The position numbers and the translations under genes were made by a program. Under the pieces are notes generated by a model, which saw nothing but the letters and a program-made list of their open reading frames with translations, was not told where the DNA came from and searched no databases. A stretch of 64,000 bases of DNA from Aspidapion aeneum (Eukaryota > Arthropoda > Insecta > Coleoptera > Brentidae). Shown piece by piece: positions 10,139-21,120 of this stretch. Each line of letters starts with the position of its first letter. The first letter of the stretch is position 1. The stretch covers positions 22,017,171-22,081,170 of the forward strand of contig OY755047.1 of NCBI GenBank assembly GCA_963576565.1, given 5' to 3'.

Positions 10139-12829
10139 GTAAAGTATGGCAGTTTTTTTATATGTGCTTTTTGCTTTCGTCTTGACCTTGTAAAAGAAAA
10201 TATTTAAAACTAATTTTTCTTTTATTATATGTAATTTGATAAATTATCACTATAGTCCACAGTACACCGGTTTGTTTTTAAGTGATAAATTACAGGCTGA
10301 ATTTTTGTAGATAAGGGCCGGATTGACTAAACCACTAAAGCATACGATGTGTAGAACTTTTTGCCATTTACTTTTAAACACATTCCTTAAGTCATAGAAA
10401 AAAATTAGTTGTTTACTTCTTTACTCTTACTTTTAACCTCTAATTTGTAGGACACACGTATTTTAATTTTGATATGATATTACCTAATGGAGTTTTTGCT
10501 CTATTAGGAATCACGCACTCTCAAGAATATTCACAGAGGAAAAATTAGCGTTGAAGCCATTTACAAAAATTAAGCCTGTTGTCGTCACTTAACAAACAGA
10601 ACAGTGTACTGTGGACCATTAAATTTCACATTATTATTAATGAAAATAAACTAAAATATCGCATTTTAAACAAAAATTTGACTCCCGTATATATCTTTTT
10701 TCTGGGTCTTAATTTATTTATTTTGATATTAAAGGCAAGACTCACCCCTGATATTTAAATAAGGAACATAATATTATTAAATTGTTGAAACAAACTTTTA
10801 TTAACTCTTAACTTATTAAATATTACGAACCTTTTGCATTTTCCAGTTTTCTTTTATTTTCTATTTGAGGCATGCGCAACCTGGTTTGAACCTTATCCTT
10901 TACTAACTTGTGTTGCAATAAGGCAGGCTACTAGTTAGAGACAGTGTTGCCGCGCATATAACGTTATGTCAAAGTGCAATGTGAATTTAAAATATTTTTG
11001 ATAACAGACAACTATTGAAAGAGCTACGAATGCGGGGTAATCCGCAGATTTAATTTTATGCCAGCTATTGAAAATTGTTTTGTATAAAAACTGGTAGGTA
11101 TGTGTTGTTTGGCAACAGTGTTCACCAACTAACCAAAAGCCATCAATGTTCTGTGAAGTGCGTAAAAAAATAAGTAGAAGTACACAGTAAACACAGACCT
11201 AATCCTATATTTTCCTGGCAGTTTTTTTACTGGTTGCTCTTTCAGTTTTTCCCTAGTTGTTTTCAAAACTTTTTAATTAATTTATTTAATTTTGCCTACA
11301 GAACACAAAACAGGCTTTTGACAGGTAAATAAAGGGATAAATGGATAAAAAAAATTGTGTCTGCAAAAGGTCAAAATTGGGCTTTTAAGTATCATGTGAC
11401 ATGTCCTTTACTGTCGCATTTATAAAGAATAAAGTTAGCTAAAGGAGAGCGTGCAAAAGATCCCTATTGTTGTACGTGTTCTTTAACCGTTGTGCGCTTT
11501 AAAACTTTTAAACAATAATAAATCTTTTAACTCAAGTTCTCTGTTTAAATTTTGGGGTTAATTTTTACAAAGAAAACAAATTAATAGGCCTTTTCGAGTT
11601 GGAAATTTCTTTATACCCGTTATTAATGTTTTAATTTTATTATTACGTATAAATGCCTTAATTGGATTATCAACGAAAAAATATATCTTCTTTGGTATTA
11701 CGTAGTTTGATGTCAATAGAATTTAAAAATGAATTTTATGAAATCATAATTCGATGTCAGTTTGAACTGTGGCCGATTAATGTCTCATGTAAACCTTGTT
11801 AAGATAAGATTTTTATGTCTGTAAAACCTACCATGTGTCCTGTCTTCGTAAGCATGCTTTAACCTTCTAATTTTTGAATTTCGCCTAAAAAGCTTTTATC
11901 TATTCAACATACTAAATTGTTCGACATTTTAGCTTCTAAATCTCCATTATTTGAAATCAATACCTAATACGCTTTTGTTGAATTTGAATAATGCTATGTC
12001 AGGTTCGGAAAGAAGTTTTTTAAAGTATTGGACCAACCAAATATTATTTTGGTAAAGAAATCCTAATCCGATTTTGGAACAACGGCAACGCAGCATTAAA
12101 TAAACAGCGACCTCTATGGAAAATCACGCTTTTAATCTGAATTTCGTAAGTGGCTCTTTTCGTGGTCGCCGCTCTCTAGTTTGTTATAATTTGTGGCATT
12201 AAGTTATGTGAAATCTCCAATCCTTAATCTTTTATATTAAGTGAGTTTCACATTCAATAACATTAAAAATCGGACACCCTGTACACGCTTTGAATTAGTA
12301 AATTTCGTTGCCTTATTTTTGCTTTCGAACCTTTTTTCAAAATATTTGCAGCAATTAATTTGCAAAATAATTCAAATGGATTGTGGACATACCCGTGAAT
12401 AGCTGTTTAAAAAGGTTCAGTTACCCGCAGGCCACAGATCATAACAATAAACTAGAGTAGCAGTCCCGTTTAGTATAGCGGTGATCGAGGGAGGAGCCAC
12501 TTACGGTGGCATAGGGGTCGCTGTTGATTTGGTATCGCTGCGTTGCCGTCATTACAATATGGAAATGGGATACCCAGAATTATCAAGGCTTTTTATTTTT
12601 ATGTCAATTGTTTGTGGCGTTTGTAAAGTTGGTTTTAAATCAAAATTTCTTCACATTATTGTAATGATGAAAGATTTCCGCAAGTTACCTGTTTGCAAGT
12701 GGACACAGGGCAAAAGTTTAATTCAAATTTAACAAAACAGCGTTGCCTACATACAGCTTGTTCAATGTAAATTAACCTGATTCGAAACTCAGATATTTAA
12801 TCTAATGCCGTGCCCTACGTGTTAGGTAG
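10139..12829. other. Intron 1 of neuropeptide F
   Basis: About 2.7 kb of AT-rich sequence between exon 1 and the cassette exon. I recognise no coding exon or complete element. An open frame at 12481-12732 has no recognisable motif and is not flanked by matching splice sites. Near 12268 the string GACACCCTGTACA looks like an isolated mariner-type terminus. Confidence 0.5.
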
Positions 12830-12940
12830 TTTGCGAAGTGTTCCGCTCTCGCCCGAAGTCGGCCCGAAAGTACAGAGGGCGCTGAACATGTTGAGACTTC
12901 AAGAGCTGGATAGGATGTACGCGGACAGGGCGCGTCCTAG
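12830..12940 (+). CDS. NPF: Neuropeptide F cassette exon (alternative isoform)
   Basis: This 111-nt block is open in the frame set by its end, GCG CGT CCT AG before donor GTGAGC, so it repeats the split-codon phase of exon 1 and can be included or skipped without changing frame. It reads S-LRSVPLSPEVG, then KVQRALNMLRLQELDRMYAD and RARPR. The end LQELDRMYADRARPR is clearly related to LMKLDQMYSSVARPR of exon 1, and is the more classical NPF core. Including it replaces the first ARPR by ARPS and gives a mature peptide of about 65 residues ending in the same ARPRF amide. Splice variants of this kind have been described in other insects, as I recall. The acceptor is uncertain: AG at 12828-12829 or at 12837-12838 keeps frame, while the AG at 12824-12825 would give an immediate TAG. 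Confidence 0.85.
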
Positions 12941-13640
12941 GTGAGCTATTCAAGCTTTTGTTCTTTTATCGCTTTCTTGCATCACGCTGTAGAAAAAAAT
13001 ATATGCACAGTTACTTGTAGTAATTTTTACCTATTTAAGTCGAGTGTCCACTTGCAATACGGCATGTATTTTAACTGTTTACTGTTTGACAAATTACTTA
13101 CTGCACAGAGTGCTTAGCTAGGGACTTGCTGAATTAATAGAGCTAGCAGTGTACACTGCTGTAACTATCAAATTTTTTAAAACTCGGTTCTTTCGTGTTT
13201 GTTTCAAGATATTTACGAAACAATTAAAACCAAGTGTATTTAATGAGAAGCTTGTGCAAGTTGCTTTGCAAGTGGACACTGGACTGAAATCCATCTGATT
13301 GTTTCCATCAATGCCATCGGCCGATCGGACATATGATTATGACAGCTATCAGCAATGCAATTTATTTGAAATATATTTCTTCCAGAAAATGAAAAATGGT
13401 ATTGGGCTCTGAGATTTGGCTTGGCTTTGGGCTAACTAAGGCCCAACCAGGGCAGAATAAAAAAACACGTTTAAAACTACAAAAATTGAAGTTTTTCCGT
13501 CATCTTTCGTCCATTAGACCATCGAACTCTAAGAACTAAATTGCTGGAGAATTTATAATCCAATCAGGAGTGGATGGGGAACTGTAAACCGGCCCGGGAA
13601 AAAATGGGTGACCGGCTTATATCAGCCTTTGTGTTGTACC
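12941..13640. other. Start of intron 2 of neuropeptide F
   Basis: The 17.1 kb acceptor is about 4.2 kb away. This first part has no gene or element I can name. Confidence 0.5.
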
Positions 13641-13646
13641 CGAGAT

Positions 13647-14150
13647 CAGTGCCGGATCTTGAATTTCTGAAGGAAAGCGCACCAAAAACCAAAATATTTT
13701 TCCTTGCTGTTTTTTTTAGATCCTAAGTTTAAAAGCAGCAGTTTTAAAAATAAGGAAAGGTTTGTCAAATATTTGGCACTGCAGATACATTTTGTAAGAA
13801 ACTGCAGTGTATCAATTTCTTGTTTTTAATCAGAATTTAAAAATAAGTTTTATGTTTGAGAGAAACAAGGCTCCGGTCCCCTGCATCGGCCCAAGAGAGA
13901 ATAGTTTCTGTTGCAAACCATTTTTTTTTGGATTATCCATAGTTACTAAATTAAAATTTAACTCTTCCAAAAGATCACTGCTAATTTATAAAATAGCCAG
14001 CGCTTTAGATTTTTTATGCATTTTTTAAGCACAAGAAGATGATTCTGAAAATTATTTCTATAATGGGTATTTTTTTCTCTCAGCCGGCCGTCCCTCTAAC
14101 TCTAACGCCCGGGGCTTTAGGCCTCTTAGACTTTTCTTAGTCCGCCACTG
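13647..14150. mobile_element. hAT-like MITE, about 500 bp
   Basis: The left end reads CAGTGCCGGATCTTGA and the right end, in complement, CAGTGGCGGACTAAG. These match the termini of better-preserved copies at 50223-50498 and 63301-63456. No convincing 8-bp duplication remains. The 73-codon frame inside is not recognisable as protein. Confidence 0.6.
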
Positions 14151-14850
14151 CTAAAAAGGACTGTTTGTCTATAGATAATGTTTACGTTAGTATTTTTTAT
14201 TTTGGCTGGGAAGGAAATGTTCATATTTTAGTTAGACTTTTGTCAGCTGGTAATAATAAATATAGTTTCTTTAAAATTACGCATGCACACCACTGGACAG
14301 TATTTTTAAGAAATATCAACACCATCACGATTATACGGAATTAATTAGTTATGTAGTCACTAATACTCATACGTAACACTTATCGTTGGTTGCTAGTTTA
14401 TTTTAATTCTAAGTAGTTGATGCATATTTTTACCTTCCTAGCCCGCACAGCAATGGCTACATAAGTCACCGGCCCATAAGGCAATGGCCCATTCGGCATC
14501 GGCCTATACGGCACCGGCCCACCGGGATTTTTTTTCCATCCGCCCGTGAATCTAGTTATCACAATTCTTTAAAGAAATTTGTGATTTTTTTAGCTACAAA
14601 TTGTAAAAACAACAACATAAGGCATGACCGATGGTAATTGTTGGCAACAATTGATTGCATCGGAAATTTAGAAACTTGATGGCATCAGAACTTTTTAAGA
14701 ACCCCTTGATCGATGCAATCGATTATCTCATCTATGATTAGCTATTGTAAAAAAAATCAACACTGTAAAAGAAGTGGAGTTCCTATAAATGTTTTGACTT
14801 TTTTTAATACCGTATAGAAAAATGTTTTTGATCAGTCACTGAAAACGTCA
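14151..14850. other. Intron 2, mostly unassigned, with an H-repeat edge
   Basis: At 14428-14462 the string TTTTTACCTTCCTAGCCCGC followed by ACAGCAATGGCTA is the terminus of the H family (other copies at 37470, 38290, 46910, 49990). A run of CGGCCCA/GGCAATGGCC motifs follows at 14465-14525. Nothing else is recognised. Confidence 0.45.
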
Positions 14851-14861
14851 ATTTCGTTATA

Positions 14862-16438
14862 CCGGGTGGGCCAAAAAAACCGGACAATTTTCTTTCCATT
14901 TTGAACTATACCATCGATTTTAATGGGACAAACTGCCCTTGGCAGAGAATGAATCAGAGTTTTGACTAAATACAGTGTTTCCACGTAAGTTGGCGGCATA
15001 TGGGAAACTTTTTTATTATTAGCTTTACGAAAAAAAGTTATTCTTCATAAAAAGTTCTGCATGGTCCAAAACCTAAAATGCAACCATCAGATGTTAAATT
15101 TTTTCAGTCATATTACGAGGTTTGTCAAAAAATGTGATTTTTGCTCCAGAGTAAAGTACCTTTCTTTTTGACAATATCGAAAATTGTTATAAAGAAAAGA
15201 TGTTTAGAATTAAAAGTAGCTTTCAAATATTCAACATTAAAAAATATTTTTTTCTACATTTTCTGCGATTACGTTGGAAATTTAAGTTTGCACATTAAAG
15301 CATAATTAATCTAGGATGCAAATAATAATAATGTAAATAAACAATGTTGAATATTTGAAAGCTATTTTTAATTCTAAACATCTTTTCTTTATAACAATTT
15401 TCGATATTGTCAAAAAGAAAGGTACTTTACTCAAGAGCAAAAATCACATTTTTTGACAAACCTCGTAATATGATGAAAAAATTTAACATCTGATGGTTGC
15501 ATTTTAGGTTTTGGACCATGCAGAACTTTTTATAAAGAATAACTTTTTTTCGTAAAGCTAATAATAAAAAAGTTTCCCATATGCCGCCAACTTACGTGGA
15601 CACACTGTATATTTTTTTTGTCCGCCATTTCAAAATGCAAGATGGCGGACGAAATAAAATTGTATCCTTCAAAGATGCTCGTTTATTTTTGTGTTGCAAA
15701 TATTATTATTATTATTATATTTCGTTTAGTGCAGAGGAAATCCTATTATAGCACTATAATACAAGAGATTACATGAACGTCATATCCAAAGAAAATAAAA
15801 CTTGCTTTATAAATAATTATTTAAACTAAAAATAAAATAATATTCTTAAAAAAAATTAAATCTTTAAATAGGGATCTACTGATAAGTAGGTCTCACTTTA
15901 AATATATAAACACACTTTTTTGTTTGTTATCGGTGCGTGTTTTAGTTAGTTTTTTAAATCAGTAAAAAACCAGCATTCTGGCCAGCCACAACAAGGTGCG
16001 ATTCAGCAAAATCGGTGTGGTGGTTTCAATCATTGTTTTGAGTATTATACGATTGCTTTGCCAATCATGTCTGCAATTATTTCCTTATCAATTAGTTACT
16101 ACTAAACAGATTTAAATGAAATAAAAAACATCCTGGTGAGAAAAGATTGCTTTTTAAACATGATGGTTTATTCTTATTTCCTGAAGGAAGGAAAAGTAGT
16201 GGTTTTCTATAAATAAAAAAAAAACATTTTCGGATAATTAGAATACGCACGCCATCTTTGAAGGGTACATTTTAATTTCCTCCCCATCTTGGATTTTGAG
16301 ATAGCGGACAAAAAAATATATTTAGTCAAGACTCTGATTAATTCTCTGCCAAGTGCAGTTTCTCCCATTAAAATCGATTGTATAGCTCAAAATATATAAT
16401 GAAAAAAAAATTGTCCGGTTTTTTTTTGGTCCACCCGG
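14862..16438. mobile_element. Mariner-type MITE, family M1, copy B (interrupted)
   Basis: Ends CCGGGTGGGCCAAAAAAACC and, at the right, GGTCCACCCGG, both directly flanked by TA (14860-14861 and 16439-16440). It is the same family as copy A (3655-4059), with matching interior ATCGATTTTAATGGGACAAA and its complement near 16365. It has grown to about 1.6 kb because the 635-bp element at 14973-15607 and probably further sequence between about 15680 and 16240 inserted into it. Confidence 0.8.
14973..15607. mobile_element. Long-arm hairpin MITE of Tc1/mariner type
   Basis: Bounded by TA at 14971-14972 and 15608-15609. The ends read CAGTGTTTCCACGTAAG and, in complement, CAGTGTGTCCACGTAAG. Each arm is about 270-290 nt and the two are nearly perfect complements down to a loop around 15265-15330. 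No ORF. The target was a TA inside M1 copy B, so this insertion is the younger one. Confidence 0.85.
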
Positions 16439-16769
16439 TAATTGTGGTAACCTTTTAGGTAGATGCCATTAAGTTTACTTCGAGTACTGCATGATTAAAC
16501 TTGTTAAACACTTTTCAAATTAGACAAATAGCTCCTTTAGGTTGTATCGATTATATCACATTGCGCATATGCAGTGGCAATACCGGTGCAGTGGAAATAC
16601 CGTTGCAGTGATATAGTGCAAAGGTTGTTACTTTACGTCATCATCTAGATCTAGACGATCGTGGCACCGCTAATGTTTTAGCAGATGTGCAAAGCGATAC
16701 AGACCGATTGTTATGTCCCCCTACTTAAAGATGATCCTGTACGGTTTGTTATATCTTACCAATGATTAC

Positions 16770-16922
16770 AACTTGTACATAGATAGGCAACCCAAGAAAC
16801 TTCATAACAGCAGCGAACAGATGGCTCTGATGTAGATTCATGTAGTTCCAATGATGACATGGCAGAGCCATCTGTCCGCTGCTGTTATGAAGTTTGTTGG
16901 GTTTCCTATCTGTATACAAGTT
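16770..16922. repeat. Near-perfect palindrome, 153 bp
   Basis: Arms of about 60 nt (AACTTGTACATAGATAGG, AACTTCATAACAGCAGCG, ACAGATGGCTCTG) face their complements around a loop near 16830-16855. No clear target duplication remains. Probably a minimal foldback element in neuropeptide F intron 2. Confidence 0.7.
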
Positions 16923-17005
16923 GTGTAAATATGATAAACCATTACCTATGCGGATATCGAATAAAAAAAGAAAAGAACCTTTATGTTCGTCATATCTCTA
17001 ATCAG

Positions 17006-17132
17006 TGTTGAGTGAACCCTAAGTTTAAATCTGACTTTTCTAGTAAATTAAGTTAAAACAAAATTGCTAATTAGTCTTACTGACTAGATTGTAATAAAAA
17101 AAACACAGTGTGTTTGACAAATAATAAAAAAA
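17006..17132 (+). mobile_element. Short retroposon (SINE-like) with 14-bp target duplication
   Basis: A 127-bp unit starts GTTGAGTGAACCCTAAG and ends in an A-rich tail, CAAATAATAAAAAAA. It is flanked by two copies of ATATCTCTAATCAG (16992-17005 and 17133-17146), a duplication length typical of LINE-driven retroposition. A reverse-orientation copy is at 45271-45390. It lies just upstream of the exon 3 acceptor. I cannot say whether it is a full SINE or the 3' end of a larger element. Confidence 0.75.
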
Positions 17133-17159
17133 ATATCTCTAATCAGAACGTGATTTTAG

Positions 17160-17229
17160 ATTTGGAAAACGCACGGAGTCCTCTGGTTCCCGCAGTAATC
17201 TTGTTCCTGCTATTGACTACGACAATCAG
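17160..17229 (+). CDS. NPF: Neuropeptide F precursor, exon with amidation/cleavage site
   Basis: Acceptor TGATTTTAG precedes A-TTT-GGA-AAA-CGC, which completes the split Arg codon and gives F-G-K-R: the C-terminal Phe of the mature peptide, Gly as amide donor and a dibasic convertase site. It then reads TESSGSRSNLVPAIDYDNQ, a C-terminal precursor peptide, and ends CAG before a consensus donor GTAAGTA. Both exon 1 and the cassette exon join it in frame. A retroposon sits 27 nt upstream (17006-17132). With the consensus donor the exon ends in phase 0; see the entry at 45152 for the problem this creates downstream. Confidence 0.9.
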
Positions 17230-17440
17230 GTAAGTACTTAAATATGGTTCGTTTATCCTAAAACAAATTAAAGTTGCCATAACTTATAAACTTTAAAGTG
17301 CTTTCGAGTTTAATTAAAGGTAAGCAAATCAATGGTAGCTACAATGACGTTATAACGTAACACACCTTTAACTGCATCTTCAAGTCAGTGATAATAAACA
17401 AAAACACCTTGGGTCTCCGCACGTGTAGATGCTCTTATAC
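17230..17440. other. Start of the 28-kb intron after exon 3
   Basis: Unique-looking sequence with no recognised feature. A second possible donor, GTACTT, begins at 17234, 4 nt beyond the consensus one. Confidence 0.4.
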
Positions 17441-17443
17441 CCG

Positions 17444-17571
17444 GTTTCCACCTATGCGTGGCCACCCTGATTAAAAAAACGCATCAGGTGACGCTGCATT
17501 TAAAACCGGGGCAAATCCATGTCCCGTCAGGTGATGCGTTTTTTTAATCAGGTTGAAGCATAGGTGGAAAC
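17444..17571. repeat. Short inverted-repeat element, ~128 bp
   Basis: The left arm GTTTCCACCTATGCG...CTGATTAAAAAAACGCATCA faces its complement (TGATGCGTTTTTTTAATCAG...GCATAGGTGGAAAC). It looks like a MITE without coding capacity; no clear duplication. Confidence 0.65.
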
Positions 17572-17579
17572 TAGGCTTT

Positions 17580-18660
17580 ACTAAGTTCACACATGCACGA
17601 CAGGTTAGTACCCGCGAGAGCAGTGTTGCCAGATTTTTCTGACGACTATCCTTCAACTAAGTGACAAAAACCCTTCATATCCTGCAAAACAGTATCGGGT
17701 GGGTGGTTGACACCAAACCAAAAAAAACATTATAGCATGAAATTTTTTTTATAAAAAATTAAAGAAAAAACCAAACAAATAAAAGACTTAAATCATAAAT
17801 TATAAAATCCAAAATTAAAAATAAAGTATTTAAATTTACCTACATAAGTTATATTTGCAAAATATATAACTTTGCTTTAAATTAGTCAAAATCTTTCAAA
17901 TTCTGATAAAAATCTTCAAGCCTTCAATAGTCAAAATTTTTGTTCAAAACCTTTCATATTGCAGAAAAACCTTCAAATCTGGCAACACTGCACGAGAGAG
18001 ACATTTAATTAGAACAGAGAAAAAAACTCGAGTGGTGGCGTGCGAAAGAAACACATCTTCGGTGACATCGATATGCCGATATGTGTTTCGATCGAGGTTC
18101 CACCATTCAAATAATAAAATTAACATATTTATATTCAAACCATCCCAAAAATAACCGCCTGCGCCGGTTAGCCCGGTGAGATTACCGGTAACAAAATAGC
18201 CCCCTTCCGTTTGTATGTCTTAAATGAATTGATTAATAAATAAAAAATCTGCCAATACAAAATATATTTATTACAAAAATATGATACGGAAATATTATAC
18301 AAGTAAAAAACTTATAAAACCAAAATAGGGTGTAATATTGTGACACCATATTTCAATTCTGAATGCTTAAAGCTAGGATAATGACATTTGGTACGCGTAT
18401 CAGCCTTCAATGAGTGATTCTTTCGCCGTCATAAAAAATTATATGTGCAGCCCCTAGGCGGCGCGGCGTAAGGAAGGAAAATTAGTTTTTATATTATTTA
18501 TTTATTATCCCTAATGTCTTACACACATATTTACTACGCCTACAAAACTGACCAAGACCAAGCCGTGACACGTCATTAGATGCGTAAACTAATGTAGACC
18601 CAGATTTATAAATATTTTCGCAAAAACTTCTCTAGATTCGAGTCATTTTTAGGATAATAG
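17580..18660. other. No recognisable gene
   Basis: A short phrase recurs in opposite orientation here (CAGTGTTGCCAGATTTTTCTG at 17621 and CTGGCAACACTG near 17978), suggesting a small inverted-repeat element of about 370 bp around 17620-17990. The rest is unassigned. Confidence 0.4.
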
Positions 18661-18675
18661 CGTGATTTAGCACCA

Positions 18676-19555
18676 TTGTTGTATTCAATTGTTAAAAGAG
18701 GTACATTTGTAAATGTTTTTAAAAACTTTGATTGGGAAGAAATAGGCATCAAAGTAAACGGACAATACTTGAATCACCTAAGATATGCTGATGGTATTGC
18801 CTTAATAACAGATAAGAAAGAAGAACTGATAAAAACCCTGGAGGAACTGGATATAGCACCTAAAAATATAGCCTTGAGTATGAACTACACTAAAACTAAA
18901 GTCATAACAAACACAAATGAGAATATCACGATCAGAATAAACCAAGAGAAAATAGAGCAAGTAGAGGAATAAATATACCTGGGACAAAGTATTAAACTAA
19001 AAAAGAAAATTCAAACGGCTGAAATCAAGAGACGAATAAGATTGACCTGAATGGCATTATTTGGTAAATTAAGCTACATATTAAAAAATAAAAAATATCC
19101 TTAATACCTCAAAACGAAGGTGTATAAGCAATGTATCCTTCATGTACTTACCTATGGATCTCAGACCTGGACACTTACAAAATCAAACATGGATAAGGTA
19201 AATAAAGCCCAAAGATCAATTGAAAGACAAATGTTACAGGTAAAGCTAACATATAGAAAAAGGAATGAATGGATAAGAAGCAAAACCAAAGCAAGAGATG
19301 TCAGAGGAAAAGTAGCAAAATTAAAATGGAAATTTGCCGGTCATATTATCAGACAGAAAAAGAAAGTGTATTAAAAACTGAAGACCTTGAGAAAACAAAA
19401 GAAGTAGGGGAAGACCCCAAATGAGATAGGCGGACGATTTGAAGAGACACGCAGGAGCTAGATGGATAAACACGGCGACAGACAGAGAAGAATGGAAGAT
19501 ATTGGGGAAGGCCTATGTCCAAAGATGCATCGAAGAAGGCTAGATATATAGTAAG
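18676..19555 (+). pseudogene. RTE-like non-LTR retrotransposon 3' part (family B)
   Basis: Reads VNGQYLNHLRYADGIALITD (reverse-transcriptase A/DD box, here YADG, so the second Asp is lost), KKEELIKTLEELD, ALSMNYTKTKVIT, then after stops LTYGSQTWTLTKSNMDKVNK, RNEWIRSKTKARDV, AKLKWKFAGHIIRQ, and finally in another frame RGRPQMR, DLKRHAGARWI, TATDREEWKILG and KAYVQRC. The order is that of the C-terminal half of RTE-type polyproteins. It ends close to a TAGATATATAG stretch, in line with the simple-repeat tails of RTE elements. Stops and frameshifts show it is dead. Related copies: 34977-36560 (+) and 43805-44270 (-). Confidence 0.85.
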
Positions 19556-19559
19556 ACAT

Positions 19560-20215
19560 TTGAAAATAGTTATTATTATTGGTTGCGAGGCTGGGAAGGC
19601 GGGATTCGACCTGAGAATTCTGGGTTTGGTTACAAAACCCCCGATCAACGAGTTCTGAGTCAAGTTGGCCTTGAATTTGTGTTCCGAAAAATTACAGTTG
19701 CGACTTTAATCATAAATTCGAGTGTATTTAAGCGCACAGATCGCTTTGCTGCGTCGCCGTCTTAAACTAGTTTTGTCTTGGTCATTGGTCTCACAGACCA
19801 TACGTTGCCAATTGAGGGTTAACCGGAATTCAATTTCCTATGTGTCCTTACTAGAAAATTTGGTAAACTGAGACTTTCACACAGCAAAGCGTGAAAAATG
19901 TTCGAATCGTACGCGTCATTAATTCAAGAATCTGGCGATCTCTTTAGCATATAATCAGCCATTAATTATTAATCCTAGTTGCACTTTAACAGCGACTCGA
20001 ACACTTTCACTCTTTTAAATAGTCTAAGACAGATCTAAGCATCTATTGAAAGTCGACAATTTCGTTTATTTCGATAAATCTGATCAATTTGAAGAAAAAA
20101 TAAATTAAACATTTAACAAGTATAGTTGGGAAAAACTATTTCGACCAGCAAAAAATTGTCGTAAAATTTATATTGGTTAGTCAGTCTTCGGATCTTATAC
20201 ATATGATGTCGAAAT
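19560..20215. other. No recognisable gene
   Basis: Intron sequence without a recognised gene or element. Confidence 0.4.
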
Positions 20216-20217
20216 GA

Positions 20218-20480
20218 AGGCAATTTTCCTATTTTTTTTTTGTATATTCTTATAAAATAATATTTTTGAGACATACCAAACGTTATTTTTTTGGGCCCGC
20301 TTCATTTTTCTTTACACAAAAATTAAAATTCGAAGAAAATAGTGTGTTCGTTTCAGCTTCAAAAGTAATCCGCTAACCTACACCTTTGTTTACTTCCCAA
20401 GTCCTCGGCTTAACTTTGATACTAAACGATCACATTCAGTTTGACTGTATTTTAAGTTTTGTGTAATAAAAAATATATAT
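20218..20480. repeat. Repeat shared with 56755-57010
   Basis: The two blocks match over about 250 bp in the same orientation, including AGTCCTCGG, AATAATATTTTTGAGACATA and CACATTCAGTTTGACT. No coding capacity. It marks an unclassified dispersed family. Confidence 0.7.
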
Positions 20481-20489
20481 GAAGCGGAC

Positions 20490-21110
20490 TAAAAAAAATT
20501 AACGACAATACGTCTAAAAAATTATATTTTATAAGGATGTACTAAAAAACAGTTGAAAAATTGCCCTGATTTTCAAAAAAAAATTTTTTTGTTCATTTCT
20601 TATCTAAATTTTAAAAGCCAAATTCAAATCCCACTTTTTCACCTGCGCATGCGTCACTCTTTCTCTTTCTTTTATTCTTGTTTAAATTGTTTGCCTCCCT
20701 CTCATGCACATAATATTTGCCAAGTAAATAAATTTTCAAAACCTAAAATTATTTTAAAAACATGTTTTTAATTTTTTCTTGCAAAATAATTTTTTTTTTT
20801 AATCTTTTCAATAAAATATTTTTTTTTCGGGTCAAAGGTGTTGGACCCAAGGTTGGGATACATCTTCGAACCAAGAGGTTAGGATAAAACCAAATTCGAC
20901 CGCCCGGAAGGAGGGCAGGAAAGCTAATTTAAGAAAAAATCATTTTTGATTTTTTAAATTTTTTTCCCAAAGAATCTAAAGTGGGCCTATATACTACATT
21001 AATCATTATATTAATTAGGCTATAGAATACCATTAAAGTGTTTACTTAATGTCTAACTCTAGTTGAGCAGGTGGCGTGAAAGATAAATGGGATAGTCCCA
21101 AAACAAATTT
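20490..21110. other. No recognisable gene
   Basis: AT-rich; the 72-codon frame at 20553-20771 has no recognisable motif. Confidence 0.4.
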
Positions 21111-21120
21111 TACCCCTGAC

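Noticed and set aside
12481..12732. 83-codon open frame in NPF intron 1 as an extra exon
   Set aside because: No recognisable motif and no acceptor/donor of the right phase linking it to the NPF exons.
12824..12829. AG at 12824-12825 as the coding acceptor of the cassette exon
   Set aside because: After exon 1 it gives AGG then TAG; only the next two AGs keep the frame that ends in ARPR.
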